In this document: positions 11,101 to 24,237 of the stretch, piece by piece
How the letters are laid out: each line of letters begins with the position of its first letter
Position numbering within the stretch: position 1 is the stretch's first letter
NCBI GenBank assembly: GCA_028386065.3
Contig: JAKUCV010005535.1
Span: 71,943 to 135,942, forward strand
DNA: 64,000 bases
DNA from: Turnera subulata
Taxonomy: Eukaryota; Streptophyta; Magnoliopsida; Malpighiales; Passifloraceae
Direction of reading: 5' to 3'
The notes under the pieces: generated by a model
Database searches by the model: none
The model's input: only the letters and a program-made list of their open reading frames with translations
Told to the model about the DNA's origin: nothing
Translations under genes and position numbers: made by a program

Positions 11101-14100
11101 ACCTGGAGGCAGGTTTCACCTAGTTAGGCTTACCTATATTATCACCATTTTCCCTCTGAGATCTTCACTGTGTCTTTCTGGTTGCCATTCTCTTTCTGCT
11201 CTCTAACTCTCATCCCTTGCCTTTTCTCATGTTGTGTTGTAAAACAAACAGAACCCAATGCTGTGGAGGATTGTAATTCTGCTGTTGTTTTTGGCCTAAC
11301 TGTAGCATAGTCCCTGTTTTAATATGCTTTCATAACCTTTCTCTTCCGCATCAATTTTCTTTTTCCTTTATTTTTGTTTAAGGTCTGTTGTTGGTTAGAA
11401 GTTCCTTAGAAATACTTCCTAATCTTTAATGTCAAGCTAGGTAAGTTATCGATTCTCTAAACTGCCGAAGCAGTTGAGTTTATCACTATCTGATGGCTGA
11501 TTCTGGAAATTGACTCCCAGTGCTAGATATGTATGACATACCTCAACAATCAATGACTTTTGCTTTAAGTATTATGTCATTGTGTGGTTGCTTTGAGCCA
11601 ATGTGATAAATTCTGCAGTGTCTTGGCTATTCGGCAATCAACTGTAAGTTGGATGCATGTAGATTAGATTGTCTCTAACCGCGAACTCAACGTTAATCCA
11701 TTCAATGGGACTCATTCTAAGGGCATCATGAGCATCGGCTATCTCTTTGTAAGCTGACTCTTTGGGCCCACTCATGCCTGCGAGTACAACCTTCTGTTTC
11801 TTGTCTATTATTTCTATGCACATGAAGGAAGATAGTTATTGCTTTTTTTTTTGTTTCTTTGATCAATAGTGTTATGTGACTGCTGTTAGGTTGCTTCCTG
11901 TTTTGGCTCTTGATAATTTTTGATCAATGCTATTAAGTTGGGAATGTTATATGAATCAGGGGCTTTGCAGGATGTTCTTCACTTGCATGATGTGCTTGCT
12001 AGAGTGTCACTGGCCAGGTTGTGTCATACTATATCCAGAGCCCGTGCACTAGATGGTAACATGAATTTTGTCATTTCCTGTTTCTTACATGATCTGTTCT
12101 TTAATGGAAGTGATGATAGAGTTCTTTGAATGGCTACATGCAGAGAGGCCTGATGTTAAATCACAGTTCAACGCTGTTCTTTATCAACTCCTGCTAGATC
12201 CCAGCGAAAGAGTCTGTTTTGAGGCTATCTTATGTGTTTTGGGAAAATATGATAACACCGAAAGGTATATAACTTATTATCTTGGAATATCCTCGTCAAT
12301 TTAATCTTCTAGCCTTCCATTTGTTGTGTAATAATTCATAATTTGGTGCTCTTTACATGCTAGCGATTTATAAAAAATGAGCAAGGTCTATGTTTCTGAA
12401 TCCTGCAGGATGGAAGAACGGGCGGCCGGTTGGTACCGTTTAACCCGAGAGATTCTAAAGTTGCCAGAAGCTCCTTCTGTATCATCAAAAGGATCTGGTG
12501 TTGAATTGAACGATACTTCAAAGGCTTCCAAAGATAAATCTAAGACCAGGCGTCCGCAGCCCCTCATTAAACTTGTAATGAGAAGGTCGATCTGCTTCCT
12601 TGTCCTTTTTTTTCCTCATTTTCCTTTTTCGATTAGAGGCATCACAGTGTGTTGATTATATTTGCCTAAAGGTACTTTGTGCAGTTAGAAAATTTTTAAG
12701 GTTTGTAAGTTGCTTTATTTTATAAGGTTCTGATGCAACTTAATTGTTGGTCTTTTGGGGATTCTAGTTCTTTTTTTTTTTTTGAGTATTCTAATTCTAT
12801 CTGTTCAATGAGACTGATTCTTTTTTCAACCCTATTTCTGATTCAGATTGGAAAGTTCATTTCGTAGTTTCTCTAGGCCAGTACTTCATGCTTCAGCAAG
12901 GGTTGTCCAAGAGATGGGAAGAAGTCGGGCTGCTGCTTTTGCTTTAGGCTTGCAGGATCTTGATGAAGGAGTTAATGTAAATGCATATTCTGAAAATGCA
13001 GATTCACATGATGCAGACTTTAACGAGAACCCTTATGCAGAAGGTGCTGCTTCTTTTTCCAATGCTTATCTCTGTTAAGTAATGCAAGATTCCTTTGTGC
13101 CTATAGCTTATGTTATTCTCTTGCTTTACTGATCAGCTACATATTATGCTTTTAGTGGGATGGTATATGATATGACGTGATAGCTACTGGCTAGCATTGT
13201 TCAAGTTACTAGTATTCTGTTCCACACACTATACCGCTGGATCTTTATGAGGAAAATCTAAAGCATGATTAAGAGCCATACCTAAGTTAGGATAAGAAGT
13301 CATAGTCACTGGCTACACAATCTGTGGGTGTTCACTGACTTTAGGACAGTTCCCGGTTCATATGGATGCCACGACATAGTCAAGTAACTACAGAAAGAAT
13401 CTACTGCAGTATTAACATTATGAGGAATATATGACACATGGTCAATTTCCATTTTAAATGTCCCCTGCAACATTATTTTCAAATTAAATTGATAATGCTT
13501 GGAAAAAAATTTCAAACCTTGTGATAGCTTGCTGCGGAAACATGATGAGGTCTGGAAGGGGAAGAAGTGGTAAAACGATTCAGACTTTCTAATCTTGTTT
13601 ATTCGTGTCTATTATTTGTTCTAGTGATTCATTACATTCCACATAAGGTTGTTTGTAACTTGTAAGATATTGCTTTTGTGCAATGTGGAAGTCTTGGACT
13701 TGAGACTGAAAAGGTGCAGTCTTGGACTTGAGACTGAAAAGGTGCAGGGTTAAGTTTCCTTTTTTATCCACCAAAAATATCTGTACTAAATAATTTATTT
13801 CAGGTACAGGGACCGCTTACTTTATGCAAATGACATTCTTGAACCTGCAACCATAGGAACGCAAGTTTAGGATTTAAAGAGTGGCCACTTTATCCTAGAT
13901 TATTTGCCTGTAGGACAACTATCAAAGATGTTAAGCTTAGGAGTCATAATGTTATGATCCAAAATCTTAAAAAAATCATTTCCTGACTTTTAAGGTTATG
14001 CAAGCTTGGAAAAACCTTAAGGACTTGATTGTCTTCTTTTTCTAAATGGTTAGCTAATTGGTGATTTTATTTTTCATGGTTTAATCTTTATCTGTTCCTC

Positions 14101-17100
14101 ATGTTTGCTTGCACATGCCCTGTCTGTTCACTTGTAGGTGCCAGGAAGGCTTCTGCTGTCTCTGGTGCAACTGGTGGCAAGGATACGATTGCAAGTTTAT
14201 TGGCTTCTTTAATGGAGGTTGTACGGACAACGGTGGCCTGTGAGTGTGTGTATGTTCGTGCTATGGTAATCAAGGCACTAATATGGATGCAACTTCCCCA
14301 TGAATCATTTGATGAACTAGGATCCATTATTGCATCAGAGCTTTCTGATCCAGCTTGGCCAGCAACTCTGTTGAATGACGTTTTGCTCACTTTGCATGCT
14401 CGTTTCAAGGTATGCACTTGACATCATATCTATTTTAATATCCTGCACATATATAATTAAATTGGAACATTTGTTTGTTATGCACTATATTAACTGTCCA
14501 ACCTCTTGCTAAATTCGAATCGAAATTTCATATTTAATAAACAAACTGAAACCAAATAACAAACAACTCCCGAATTTATGTTTGGCTTAAACATACAAGC
14601 CAAATTATAAATATGAAAAACTCATTTTAAAAAAAGAAAAATCTATGAAAAAAATTGAAATGTGTGTAGTATTGTTTTAAAGTATTATTAGTAAGGGAAG
14701 AATTCTCCTTTTATATTAAACGGCTCATTTTGTATATGTTTAGACACTTACTGCTATTACAATGGGGCAAATATAAACGAAAACTTGACTAGTTAACGAT
14801 GCAATCGCTTCTCCGGTAACACAAGCCTTCATGTCAGAAGATTGGCATTCCTTTTCTTCTTGTTAAAATGCATGTTTGATGCTTTCTACACGTCTTAATG
14901 TCCTCTTACTGCTCTCATTTATGAGTAATATTCTTGTCTTCTCAGGCAACACCAGATATGGCTGTCACTCTGCTAGAAATTGCAAGGATTTTTGCTACTA
15001 AAGTTCCAGGGAAGATCGATGCTGACGTGTTACAGCTATTATGGAAGGTAGGTGTCTGTATGTGTTATCTCACTGATATTTTTTAGTTTGGTGTTTGCCT
15101 TTTGCCATTCATGTCAATTTTCTGCCTGATTTTTTTATCCCCGCTATTTGTGGGTCTGATTTTAAATTTAGGGGCCTGTGTTTCCCCCAAAAAATATTTG
15201 AGAGGCCTGTTGATGTTAATGTATATGATTCATTGTGCTTTGGGTGAAGGTAAAAAGAATTAAAAAAAAAAACAAATAGCATCAATTAACTACTTACTCT
15301 GATATTCTAGACATGCCTTGTTGGCGCTGGTCCTGATGGAAAACACACAGCCCTGGAAGCAGTCACCATAGTTCTTGATCTACCTCCTCCGCAGCCTGGG
15401 TCAATGATGGGACTTACATCTGTAGATCGGGTATCTGCTTCCGATCCAAAGTCAGCTCTGGCATTACAGAAGTTAGTCCAAGCAGCGGTAAGCAGCTGCT
15501 TAGTCGAAGAAATTGCCTTTGCATTTCTAAAGTGATGAGAACCCTGATTTATAAATCTGTGAAATGAAAACCTGCAGGTATGGTTCCTTGGAGAAAATGC
15601 AAATTATGCTGCCTCTGAATATGCCTGGGAATCTACAACACCTCCCGGTACTGCATTGATGATGTTAGACGCAGATAAAATGGTTGCTGCTGCCAGTTCC
15701 CGTAATCCAACTCTTGCTGGTGCTTTAACTCGGCTACAGAGATGCGCTTTTAGTGGAAGCTGGGAGGTATGGTTTTCAACCTGGATGATTGTCATCTTCA
15801 TTTGCTTAGTTGTTGGTCGTCTTGGGTGGAATTGTATTATTTTCCATTTGGCCTCTGGGTATTTAGCAATGAGAACATTGGTCTACATGAGTTCCTAGTC
15901 ATTCTGATACTTACCGAATTGAATGAATGGGATGCAAAAACCGATACACAAGGTATCTACCCATTTTCTGAATTGGAAAGTGTGCCACTTTGGGACTCAT
16001 TATCTTCCTTCAAAGGATGATTTTTCATAAAATTAATAAAATCTCTAAACTTCTGGTCCCGAGCCAAGAAATTCGCCTTCTTTTGCATTCAAATTATTCA
16101 AAATAATCACAGAACTGCTGATATAGAGTATTTTAACATTCTTTAAGGTGATAGGCAACACTTGTCATTTGGGAAGCATTAATGTGGGTAATGGGGATGC
16201 ACTCTAGCTATTTCCAACGTATGAATAGGATATCAGTTTGATTAAAATAACAAACTGTGGTGTTGTGGTAAAGTTTGATGAAGTGTGTCCTGTTTGTAGT
16301 AGTTTATAATCTATTAGTTATTCCTTTTCCTTTTGCAAAAGAGGAAATCTGATAACTACTCTAATTGCTCAAAACAAATAAGGCAAACCCAAAAGGTCAC
16401 TGTCTTGGCCCTTTACTTTGAGCTAAACATGAACAGCTTACGGTGCTACAGAATGTTCTGTCTCGTGTTGTTTTTTTGTTTCCTGTTTTTTGGTTTCAGA
16501 GGACCTTCTCTCGTTTATGTTCCTCCCTATTTTTAGCCCAGCAAGCACTGAATATAACGAGTCTGTGGAGCCTAGAAATCTTGAGACTTTTCATGTTACT
16601 ATTTTCTCACCCAGATTACCTTTACATTCAGTCCTCCATGGTTTGCTTTGGAAATTTGAATCTGTTAACTCTCTAGCTAACGTGAAAACATTTATACACA
16701 TCCCGATTCTTGATTGAGTTAATGAAATGAGTTACTGCAAGGTAGGAGACCTGGAAGGGACTTTTCGCTAGTTGCATGTTAAGTATGTAGAGGACACTGA
16801 GAACTTGTATCATTATTTTCCACTGTCCAGTGTGGTGGCAGTTGAAGAATGGGTTGTTTTCCTCAAATATGAGAGACTCGTGTGCTTTGCACAGTAGAGG
16901 AGCTACCTTATGCCAACTTGTATTTTCAGATGATCGCATGAGATGCAAAGCTGCTGCCGAAATGTTCCTTTTCTTCGCTATTATCAGTTTTATTGCACAG
17001 AGAACTTGCATTTTATTTTTCTGCAGATTGTTCCCTTCCTGAGCTGAATTTATGCTTGTGGATGGTTTTCCTTTGAAAACCGTTCACTTGTGATGATATC

Positions 17101-20100
17101 TTTTATTGTTCCCTTGCTTTCTGTTTGTTGAGCTTTGGGGAATAATTTATTCCCTAAACATAAACATATTTGTCTAGTTGTACATTATTGAAGAATTTTT
17201 TGTTGATAGAAAAAGAAAAAAAATACATTATTCTCTGTTGGTGCACTCAAGTGGCAGATAGATTCTTGTCAATTAGAAGCTCCTTTGATTATGTGTGTGG
17301 TGATAAGATATACGAAACTTCAGAACTGCCAACTTTTTGTTTTTTATATGTTGCTGCAGTTCAATGTTATAAACTGACACATGGAGTAATTTTTTGTTGG
17401 CATAACACAAGAACTAATTGAAGTAACCAAATGTTTTTATATCGTCCTCCTGGGAAACATCAAATGTTTTGTCTGATTGAGCTTTACTCTTGATTTGAGT
17501 TTTGATATCATCCTCCAAGGAAACCATTTGATGTTTATCTGATTGAGTTTTGCGCTTGATTTGATTTGATTTTCCACTTTTTTCCTTTTTTATTTTGCTT
17601 ATTGTGTCATGATACTGTAGGTCCGGATTGTTGCTGCTCAAGCCCTCACAACCATGGCAATCAGGTCTGGTGAACCTTATAGGCTGCAGATCTATGAATT
17701 TCTAAACGCTCTTGCACAAGGCGGAGTGCAGTCTCAGTTATCTGAAATGCCTCTTAGTAATGGGGAAGATCAGGGAGCCAGTGGCGCAGGAATTGGAGTT
17801 TTAATTAGTCCCATGATAAAGGTTCTGGATGAAATGTATAGAGCGCAAGATGAGTTGATTAAGTAAGAGCTAAAACATTTTCCTTCTGTTTAATGTTCTG
17901 TTTTCCCTGGAGGTACTTGTTCATTGTTTTCACTATTGCAGGGAAATTCGCAACCATGATAATACAAATAAAGAATGGACTGATGAGGAATTGAAGAAAC
18001 TCTATGAAACTCATGAGAAGTTGCTTGATCTTGTTTCATTGTTTTGTTATGTTCCAAGGGCAAAATATCTACCTCTAGGACCTATAAGGTACCTACTTTT
18101 TAGTTTGTTTTGATCCTGTATGACTTCTGTCTTGAATGGTGTCTTTATCATGTTTATAGTTTACATTTTTGTTTCTAAAAAAGGAGATAAGAAACCAGCC
18201 GTGGTTAGTTGTTGATTGTTGGGGAGGAAAATTAGTGTTGGCTTGTCAAGTGTAATGGTTCACTTGATCAGGAGACATTGATATTGCCGGGTGGTTGGGG
18301 GGGAACACGTGACAACTGACAGTGGTGATACCCATGATGGCCAGTGATGTTTGCTGGATTTCAACTGTTGTGCATGATGGTGGTCTTTTTGCAGTCAGTT
18401 TTGGGTTCTGTTACTAGACAGAATTGGCGGGCAGTTACTTGCATTGGTCATGTTTTATTCTTATGATTTACAGACATTGTTTTCTCAAGTTTGGAAAGGA
18501 CAAGATGTTAAACCTTGAATACTGAGTCTTCTGTTGTCTGGAACAATAACTTAACTTGAGCAGTTTTCGAGTGTGATTAGACCTATAGAAAATGAATAAA
18601 TTATGTTGCAAATCAAATGATGTATTGAAAGTCTGAATAATAGTGGCAGTAATATAAAGGTGTGCCAAACAACATTTCAAAATTGTTGGGTCATGCATTC
18701 CGAGTTTCATCATAGAGCTCTGCATTTTGGATGAAACTTTTGGGTGGTCTTTGAAATTTTTGTTTCTAATACAAAATAGTATTTGTTATTTCATATAAGC
18801 AGGTATTATGTAGGCAACGCTGTTCACATCTGCTTTTAATTTCTGATTTCGTGGTTGTTTTCTCTGAACAATAACAGTGCTAAGCTTATTGATAACTACC
18901 GGACCAAGCATAATATAAGTGCATCAACTGGGTTAAGTGACCCAGCTGTTGTTGCCACTGGAATTTCTGACCTAGTTTATGAGCCAACTCCAGCCCCAAA
19001 AGAAGCTGACGCACTTGATGATGACCTGGTGAATGCATGGGCAGCAAACCTTGGTGATGATGGCTTGTTGGGGAATAGTGCACCAGCCATGAACAGGGTA
19101 AGAGTCTACAATCTCATTTTTATCAAAAGATGACTGCCAGAGCTAAAGAAATTAGAATCCCAAATGTTTTTTCTCCACCGATCTGCTCTTTGAAATTACG
19201 CAATCATGTACCATAGGTCAAATCGGATATGTAATTATTGGAATAATTGTTGGAGACTCAAATGGTGGATATGCAAGCATGATAACTTTTATGCACTCTG
19301 CTGCATTGTATTATGCTTTACCCTCTGTCTAAAATTGTTTTACATATTGTTTGCATTTATATATAAATAAGTCCAACTTTTACTGTTCTCTAAACAGAAT
19401 TACAAGTCTATACTTGCACTTATTGAGCATAGATCAAACCGAAATGTTATTACGCACCAAGAACTAAGTCAAGCAGATTTTCAATTTGACCTGTCTTAAC
19501 AAGAAAATTCTATTTTACGTCTTTTTATCTAGGCAGACTTCATTTCTATCCATTATGTTTTACAATTAACAATAGAATTTTCCCACTCCTTATCAAGAAA
19601 TTTTACTAATGTTGTCCCCTCAGTTTTCCTTATGTATTTCTCTTCCAAATGTTCGTTCATTATGCAGTCATGTCCGTGTTTGTGTATACACAGAGCCTAT
19701 TGTGTGTTGAATTTGACAATAAATGTATATTGATGCAAAGTTTTGACTGCTATTGCATAGGCTAGATATCAACACCTAATTTGCACTTGGTGTTCACGGG
19801 TTGAGATACTGATTTAATTCTTGATAAAGTAATGCAGGAGACTATATTTTAAATAAGGCTGCTTGTCCTACTCCCTTTTCTGGTTTAAGTAGTTCTTGAA
19901 AACATGATCAATTTGTGGTGGTCTTTAATATTAACTTTTTAGGTGATCGTGAAGTTATTTCCAAATTTGGTTCAGTGTTTATCAAAGCCCCTTGTTTGAT
20001 ATTTGTCTCTTGATCTCTATTTCATGCTAGGTCAATGAATTTCTTGCTGGTATTGGTACCGATGCTCCAGATGTTGAAGAGGAAAACGTAACCTCTAGAC

Positions 20101-21851
20101 CTTCAGTTAGCTATGATGATATGTGGGCGAAGACGCTATTAGAGACTTCAGGAGTAGAGGTATGTATGTGTTAATTTTTGGGCCAAGAAAAGGCATTCAA
20201 TGCGGCCTTAGCTCTAAAGTTATGTGCATTTCAAATTTCCATGGGTACTTGAGAAAATCTGGTCGCCATTTTTCACCAAATTTGCGTTCCCTGACATTCA
20301 GGAAGAGGATGGAAGGTCATCAGGGTCTTCTTCTCCAGACTCTATAGGATCAGTTGAAACTTCAATATCATCTCACTTTGGTGGAATGAGCTATCCTTCA
20401 TTGTTCAGTTCTCGTCCATCTGCTTATGGAGCATCTCAGACCTCGGTAAAATTAATGAATTAAAATTTAAGTTTACTTATTTATTGGTCAATCTATCTAC
20501 ATTTCAATCATATATGGTGCCTCTGTGATGCTGAACTTTAGATGATTGATACAGGATATATGTTGCACTGGTAATGCAATGATTGATATATAATCTGCCA
20601 TTGGAGTGTATCTTTGCCTGGAAATTTCGTAATTGCTTAGTTAAGCAAACCATTATTTTTGTATCTTTCACATTGGCGATTTCCTGATGTAAATGTCACT
20701 TGAATGTATTCAGTGACACAAGTCTAAGCATTTTTTCCCCTCTTGCATAATCTATACCAAAGGAGAGTAGAATCCCCGTAAAGAAAGCAGTTGTTCCTGA
20801 CTCATCACTTTTTCTTGAGCATGCAATGTGCTTTAAAGTCTTAACAGTGCCCAGCAAGTGTTGGGAAGTGAATAACAGATAATCTTGTTTATTAGACTCG
20901 TCTCTTCTTTCTTTTTACTTTTCCTCTCTCTTTTCTTCGAAATTATGTCAAAGCTTAATCTAGCTTCTTGTGTGCCCAATGCACTCTTTATAACAGGAGA
21001 GATCCGGGGCAGGCAGGCATAGCGGCTCATCATTTTATGAGGGTGCAGGTTCTCCAGTAAGTGGCTCATGGCCTCTCAAAAGTTTGTACATAGTGTTTGC
21101 ATTGAGGTTCTTACCATTTAACCTTTTACAGATTAGAGAAGAGCCTCCATCATATGCATCATCTATGAAAAGATATGAATCATTTGAGAACCCCTTAGCT
21201 GGACGTGGGTCCCAAAGTTTTGAATCTGAGGATGCAGAGCAAGTTTCATCTGGGAATCCACAATTTGGGACAGCCCTTTATGACTTCACCGCCGGTGGAG
21301 AAGATGAGGTTAGTTGATCCTTGGTTTACTTGTCGGCCTTGGAAACCAGATGGGTGGTTTAGTTGAAGATTATCATGCTTTGTGGCATGTCAGCATGATA
21401 ATTCAACTACTTTTGCTAGCTTATTGAGTTAGGGTACTTCGTGTGATTGACCATATGTAGCCTCGGTTATGTAATCACATTAGGTTGTTTTCATGGAAAA
21501 CTTGTGTGATGGATTACTGTTTGTTTTGCAGTTAACTTTAACAGCTGGAGAAGAGGTTGAGATTGAGTACGAAGTAGATGGTTGGTTTTATGTAAGTCTA
21601 CAACTCTGCATAGTGGTTTGGAATTAACTTCCCTCCTCTTTGTGTGCGTGTGTGCTTCTAGTCCAACAAACTGAAAGCAATGCAATTATAGTTTGTACGG
21701 TAGTCCTCTCGCGAGAGAGGCCATTCTTTTAGCTGGCATTATGTGGGTAATATGTTGGTGTGTAATACGAATGCAGGTGAAAAAGAAACGCCCTGGGAGG
21801 GACGGGAAGATGGCAGGGCTAGTTCCTGTCCTGTATGTCAATCAAACTTGA
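5181..21851 (+). CDS. TASH3: TASH3, SH3-domain subunit of the TPLATE endocytic complex
   Basis: Coding exons: 5181-5186, 5309-5629, 5745-5804, 5921-6013, 6101-6329, 6675-6781, 8896-8958, 9591-9691, 10617-10711, 10806-10826, 11960-12055, 12144-12264, 12409-12585, 12847-13043, 14138-14409, 14946-15047, 15311-15487, 15578-15766, 17621-17862, 17942-18088, 18878-19097, 20031-20159, 20302-20445, 20997-21056, 21132-21308, 21532-21591, 21777-21851. All have GT/AG borders and keep one frame: 3681 nt, 1226 aa, close to the roughly 1200 aa I recall for Arabidopsis TASH3 (AT2G07360). The N-terminus [19 protein letters not shown] is family-like and is followed by Ala and Gln runs (six Gln near 5430). A long alpha-solenoid makes up the body. 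The C-terminus is an SH3 domain (about 1167-1222: [25 protein letters not shown]). In plants TASH3 acts in clathrin-mediated endocytosis at the plasma membrane. The first coding exon is only ATGGCG. Confidence 0.95.
7570..7745 (+). mobile_element. Possible SINE-like insertion in TASH3 intron 6
   Basis: Two tRNA-promoter-like boxes lie about 35 nt apart: cttcaactggtagaaat near 7580 and ccttggttcgaaacaaa near 7614. Spacing and sequence suit a tRNA-derived SINE. I found no poly(A) tail or target duplication, so this is a weak call. Confidence 0.3.
11638..11823 (-). pseudogene. Possible RNase H-like retroelement fragment in TASH3 intron 10
   Basis: The minus strand has a 61-codon ORF with [20 protein letters not shown] and then [17 protein letters not shown]. 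The spacing of VVLAG, EIADA and a downstream acidic motif faintly recalls retroelement RNase H (G-V-A, then AEA-AL, then E-D). It is too short and diverged to be sure, and is spliced out with the intron. Confidence 0.25.
13691..13746 (+). repeat. Tandem duplication, 2 x 28 bp (TASH3 intron 14)
   Basis: The unit begins gtcttggacttgagactgaa and is repeated without interruption, the second copy starting at 13719. The copies are identical over the full unit, which suggests a recent slippage event. Confidence 0.9.
17440..17569 (+). repeat. Diverged tandem duplication, 2 x about 65 bp (TASH3 intron 18)
   Basis: Units start atatcgtcctcc (17440) and atatcatcctcc (17505). Both continue through gtttgtctgattgag-like and cttgatttgagtttt-like sequence. 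The second copy ends about 50 bp before the exon 19 acceptor at 17620, extending its pyrimidine-rich approach. Confidence 0.7.
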
Positions 21852-23165
21852 CACGCTTGAATCTCAGAATTCAATGTTATTCCATACTGTCATATCCTCG
21901 TCTGCCTGGGCATCATCAAAACTTTGCAAAGTAATTTCGATTCTGGCATCCTTAGCAAAGCACCCTGTTGAGATTTTTATGGCTTTAATCGAGGTTGGTG
22001 GGGCCAGTGGCTTGTATAAGATTAAATTTTGTTCACACCTACTACACACACGAGCCCCTTCTATGAGCCCAGTTGTCAAGGCAAAGTGGTGAAACATGAC
22101 TTTTGTGTAGCTGAAATCTGCTTCAGTTGATATTTGCGGCTGCAGTGAGAGTGATTTTTGTGTATTTGTACTCTGCTTCGTTTTGAGATTTGCGGCAGTT
22201 GTCACGACTTGTAATGTAGTCATGTAGCCTATTTCGAGTTGCAACTCGTGAGCCTTCCTTCTTTTCTCTCTATTTTGTGCATGATAATTGTCACTTCTTT
22301 TTTCCCTTCGATTGTATTACTGGCCCTATTTTACTTGCTTGTGGAGAGAAAAAGGCCAAAAGAAAGGGAGTAGACTGGTGTAATTCGCACATTTTAACTA
22401 CTTTATTATACAGAAAAGCTATTCTATTATACTTGATTGTCTGGTTGTCTAGGTTGGTAATTCGATGTCACTTTGTGGAATTGGTGATAAAAGTCATCCT
22501 AGGCTACCGTCTTCTGGTATAGGTTGGTCTATATGTGGCAATAGTCTGGGGGCAAAAATTTGCTGCCCAGGAAATCGAGTTCAAGTGATAGATGACTCCA
22601 ACTTAAACATTGCACATACTGCAATATGTAACAAAAAACCGATTATAATCAGTTCCTGAAGATCCATGGCATAGATGAACGAGATGATACTCTGCTGAAG
22701 CAAGTTCATTGTCTTTGTGCTCTTTAGATAAAGAGCTTGCCTTCTCCTATGGCTATCAATTGGCTATCAACTCATGTCTCATGGCATTAATCAAAGTCTT
22801 GGAAATCTCTCTTGACAACTTTGACACAGCTGCAAACACTTTCCGTCCAACTCCTATAATGGTCCTCGGCATCTCTACCCTCTCTCCAACAAATTTGGAA
22901 GTCTCATCCAAGTGTTCAAACTTATTATGTAAAGACTCTTTGTTAGAAGCTAGCCAAGCAGGGTGTACCTTGATCCTCTGTTCTTGTTGCTTGGCTTTTA
23001 AAATGTTTCATCTGCACTATCAAAAAAAAAGACCCCTGGGGGAGCCACCAAACATGCTGTAAACTTGGGCCAAAGGAACTATGGGCGGGGGCGGGGGTGG
23101 TCGATTATGTTTAAGTTGGTGTATGAATGGTGATGGGTTGGCGGCAATGTGTTTGTGTTTTGCAG
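21852..23165 (+). other. TASH3 3' UTR, then no recognised gene
   Basis: The TASH3 transcript must end in the first few hundred bases after the stop codon. Around 22430-23060 there are ORFs on both strands but none has recognisable family motifs. A short poly(G) tract (gggcgggggcgggggtgg) lies at about 23083-23101. Confidence 0.4.
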
Positions 23166-23380
23166 CACAGCTGAAAATGCTTAACATGCGACTGAGCAGG
23201 GCTGTTGGTGATGAGTTGATCATGGCAATAGCAAAAGGATGCCCATCACTTGACGGATGGAACTTGGCCGAATGTCATGGGGTGAAACTTCCTGGATGGG
23301 AATGTGTTGGTATGAACTGCAAGAAACTGGAGAAACTTCAGTATGTGGACAGACTCGCTTGGAATACTCTTTACCGAAGG
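23166..23380 (+). pseudogene. F-box/LRR (FBL12-like) exon fragment
   Basis: Immediately after an acceptor-like tttgcag the sequence encodes LKMLNMRLSRAVGDELI, then AIAKGCPSLDGWNLAECHGV, then GWECVGMNCKKLEKLQ. This matches the leucine-rich-repeat rhythm of plant F-box/LRR proteins (GCP-L--LNL--C----GW--V---C-KL--L). Only about 70 residues of LRR are present: no F-box, no second exon in frame nearby, and the similarity stops near 23370. I infer an isolated gene fragment, either a relic or a captured exon; the intact parent gene is not in this window. Confidence 0.55.
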
Positions 23381-23647
23381 AAAAAAGCAATCTACTTGGA
23401 AAAATGGTTCCTCGGATTGATTGTTCACATCTTTGTTCTTGTTGTTTTTGTTCCTGATTTGAAGTTTCCAACAAGTTCAACTCAAAAAACTACAACACTC
23501 TGTGTAATATCAAATGAATAACAATTGATGACAAAAATTGTCTCATAAAGTTTACAAGTTCAACTACTACTATCTGTTTCCTAGGTGTCGCATGAATCTG
23601 TTCGGTGTTTTAACAACACCATTCAACGTGTAATAAAAACCTGACCC

Positions 23648-24237
23648 CTAACGCCTTCTCCTCCCTTGCTTGGGATCAGGAGGAGGCACAGGGATATCCT
23701 TGAAATCAATCAACTGTGCTCTTTTTCTCTTCTTGTTATCTTCCAACTGTTGGTAGCACTGTTTAAGTTGTCTCTTGGCAACCTCAAGCTTGCCTTCAAG
23801 AACAGCAGGCTCAAGTCTCCTTTTCTTGATCCCTAATATGTTATTATTGACCGGGTTTCCTCTTCCTTGGCTTGCAACAGCCCCTGCTCCACTGTGTTCT
23901 TTAACCAAAGAGACGATCACTTTGTCAGAAGACTGCCCACCTCCCTTTCTTGCATCAATTACAGAGCCCGTTTTATCAGGATCTTCTCTCTTTCTTGCGT
24001 CAACTAAAGAGCTGGTTTTGTCCGAATCTTTTCCCTTTGTTGCGTCAACCACAGAGGGGTTTTTTCAGAATCTCCTCCCTTTCTTGGATCAACAACTTCT
24101 CCGCCGTCTCCGCTGTTTTTTTCAACCACTAACCCGTCCTTGCATTCTTTATTACAACTATTGAGAGAAGCAACCTTGAGCCTCGCGACAATGCGCTTCT
24201 TGATGGTACTACCCGCTGCGGATGAATCGGTTTGCAT
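23648..24237 (-). pseudogene. Lys-rich repeat protein of unknown family, one frameshift
   Basis: Two overlapping minus-strand reading frames belong together: MQTDSSAAGSTIKKRIVARL to EKTP (24237 down to about 24060), then SVVDATKGKDSDKT to the stop at 23648. They join at a homopolymer (aaaaaacccc near 24057-24066), where a one- or two-base indel would restore a single frame of about 190 residues. The middle holds at least three copies of an approximately 15-residue unit (D-S/P-D/E-KT-S-V-V/I-DA-K). The C-terminus is a basic predicted coiled coil (LEGKLEVAKRQLKQCYQQLE, DNKKRKRAQL) ending PPPDPKQGRRRR. The frame stays open upstream of the first Met (GGKNSPRPNN) to an acceptor-like tatag, so this may be the last exon of a longer gene. 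I do not recognise the family. Confidence 0.5.

Noticed and set aside
22709..23062. 117-codon ORF on plus
   Set aside because: No recognisable family and unremarkable composition; treated as noncoding.
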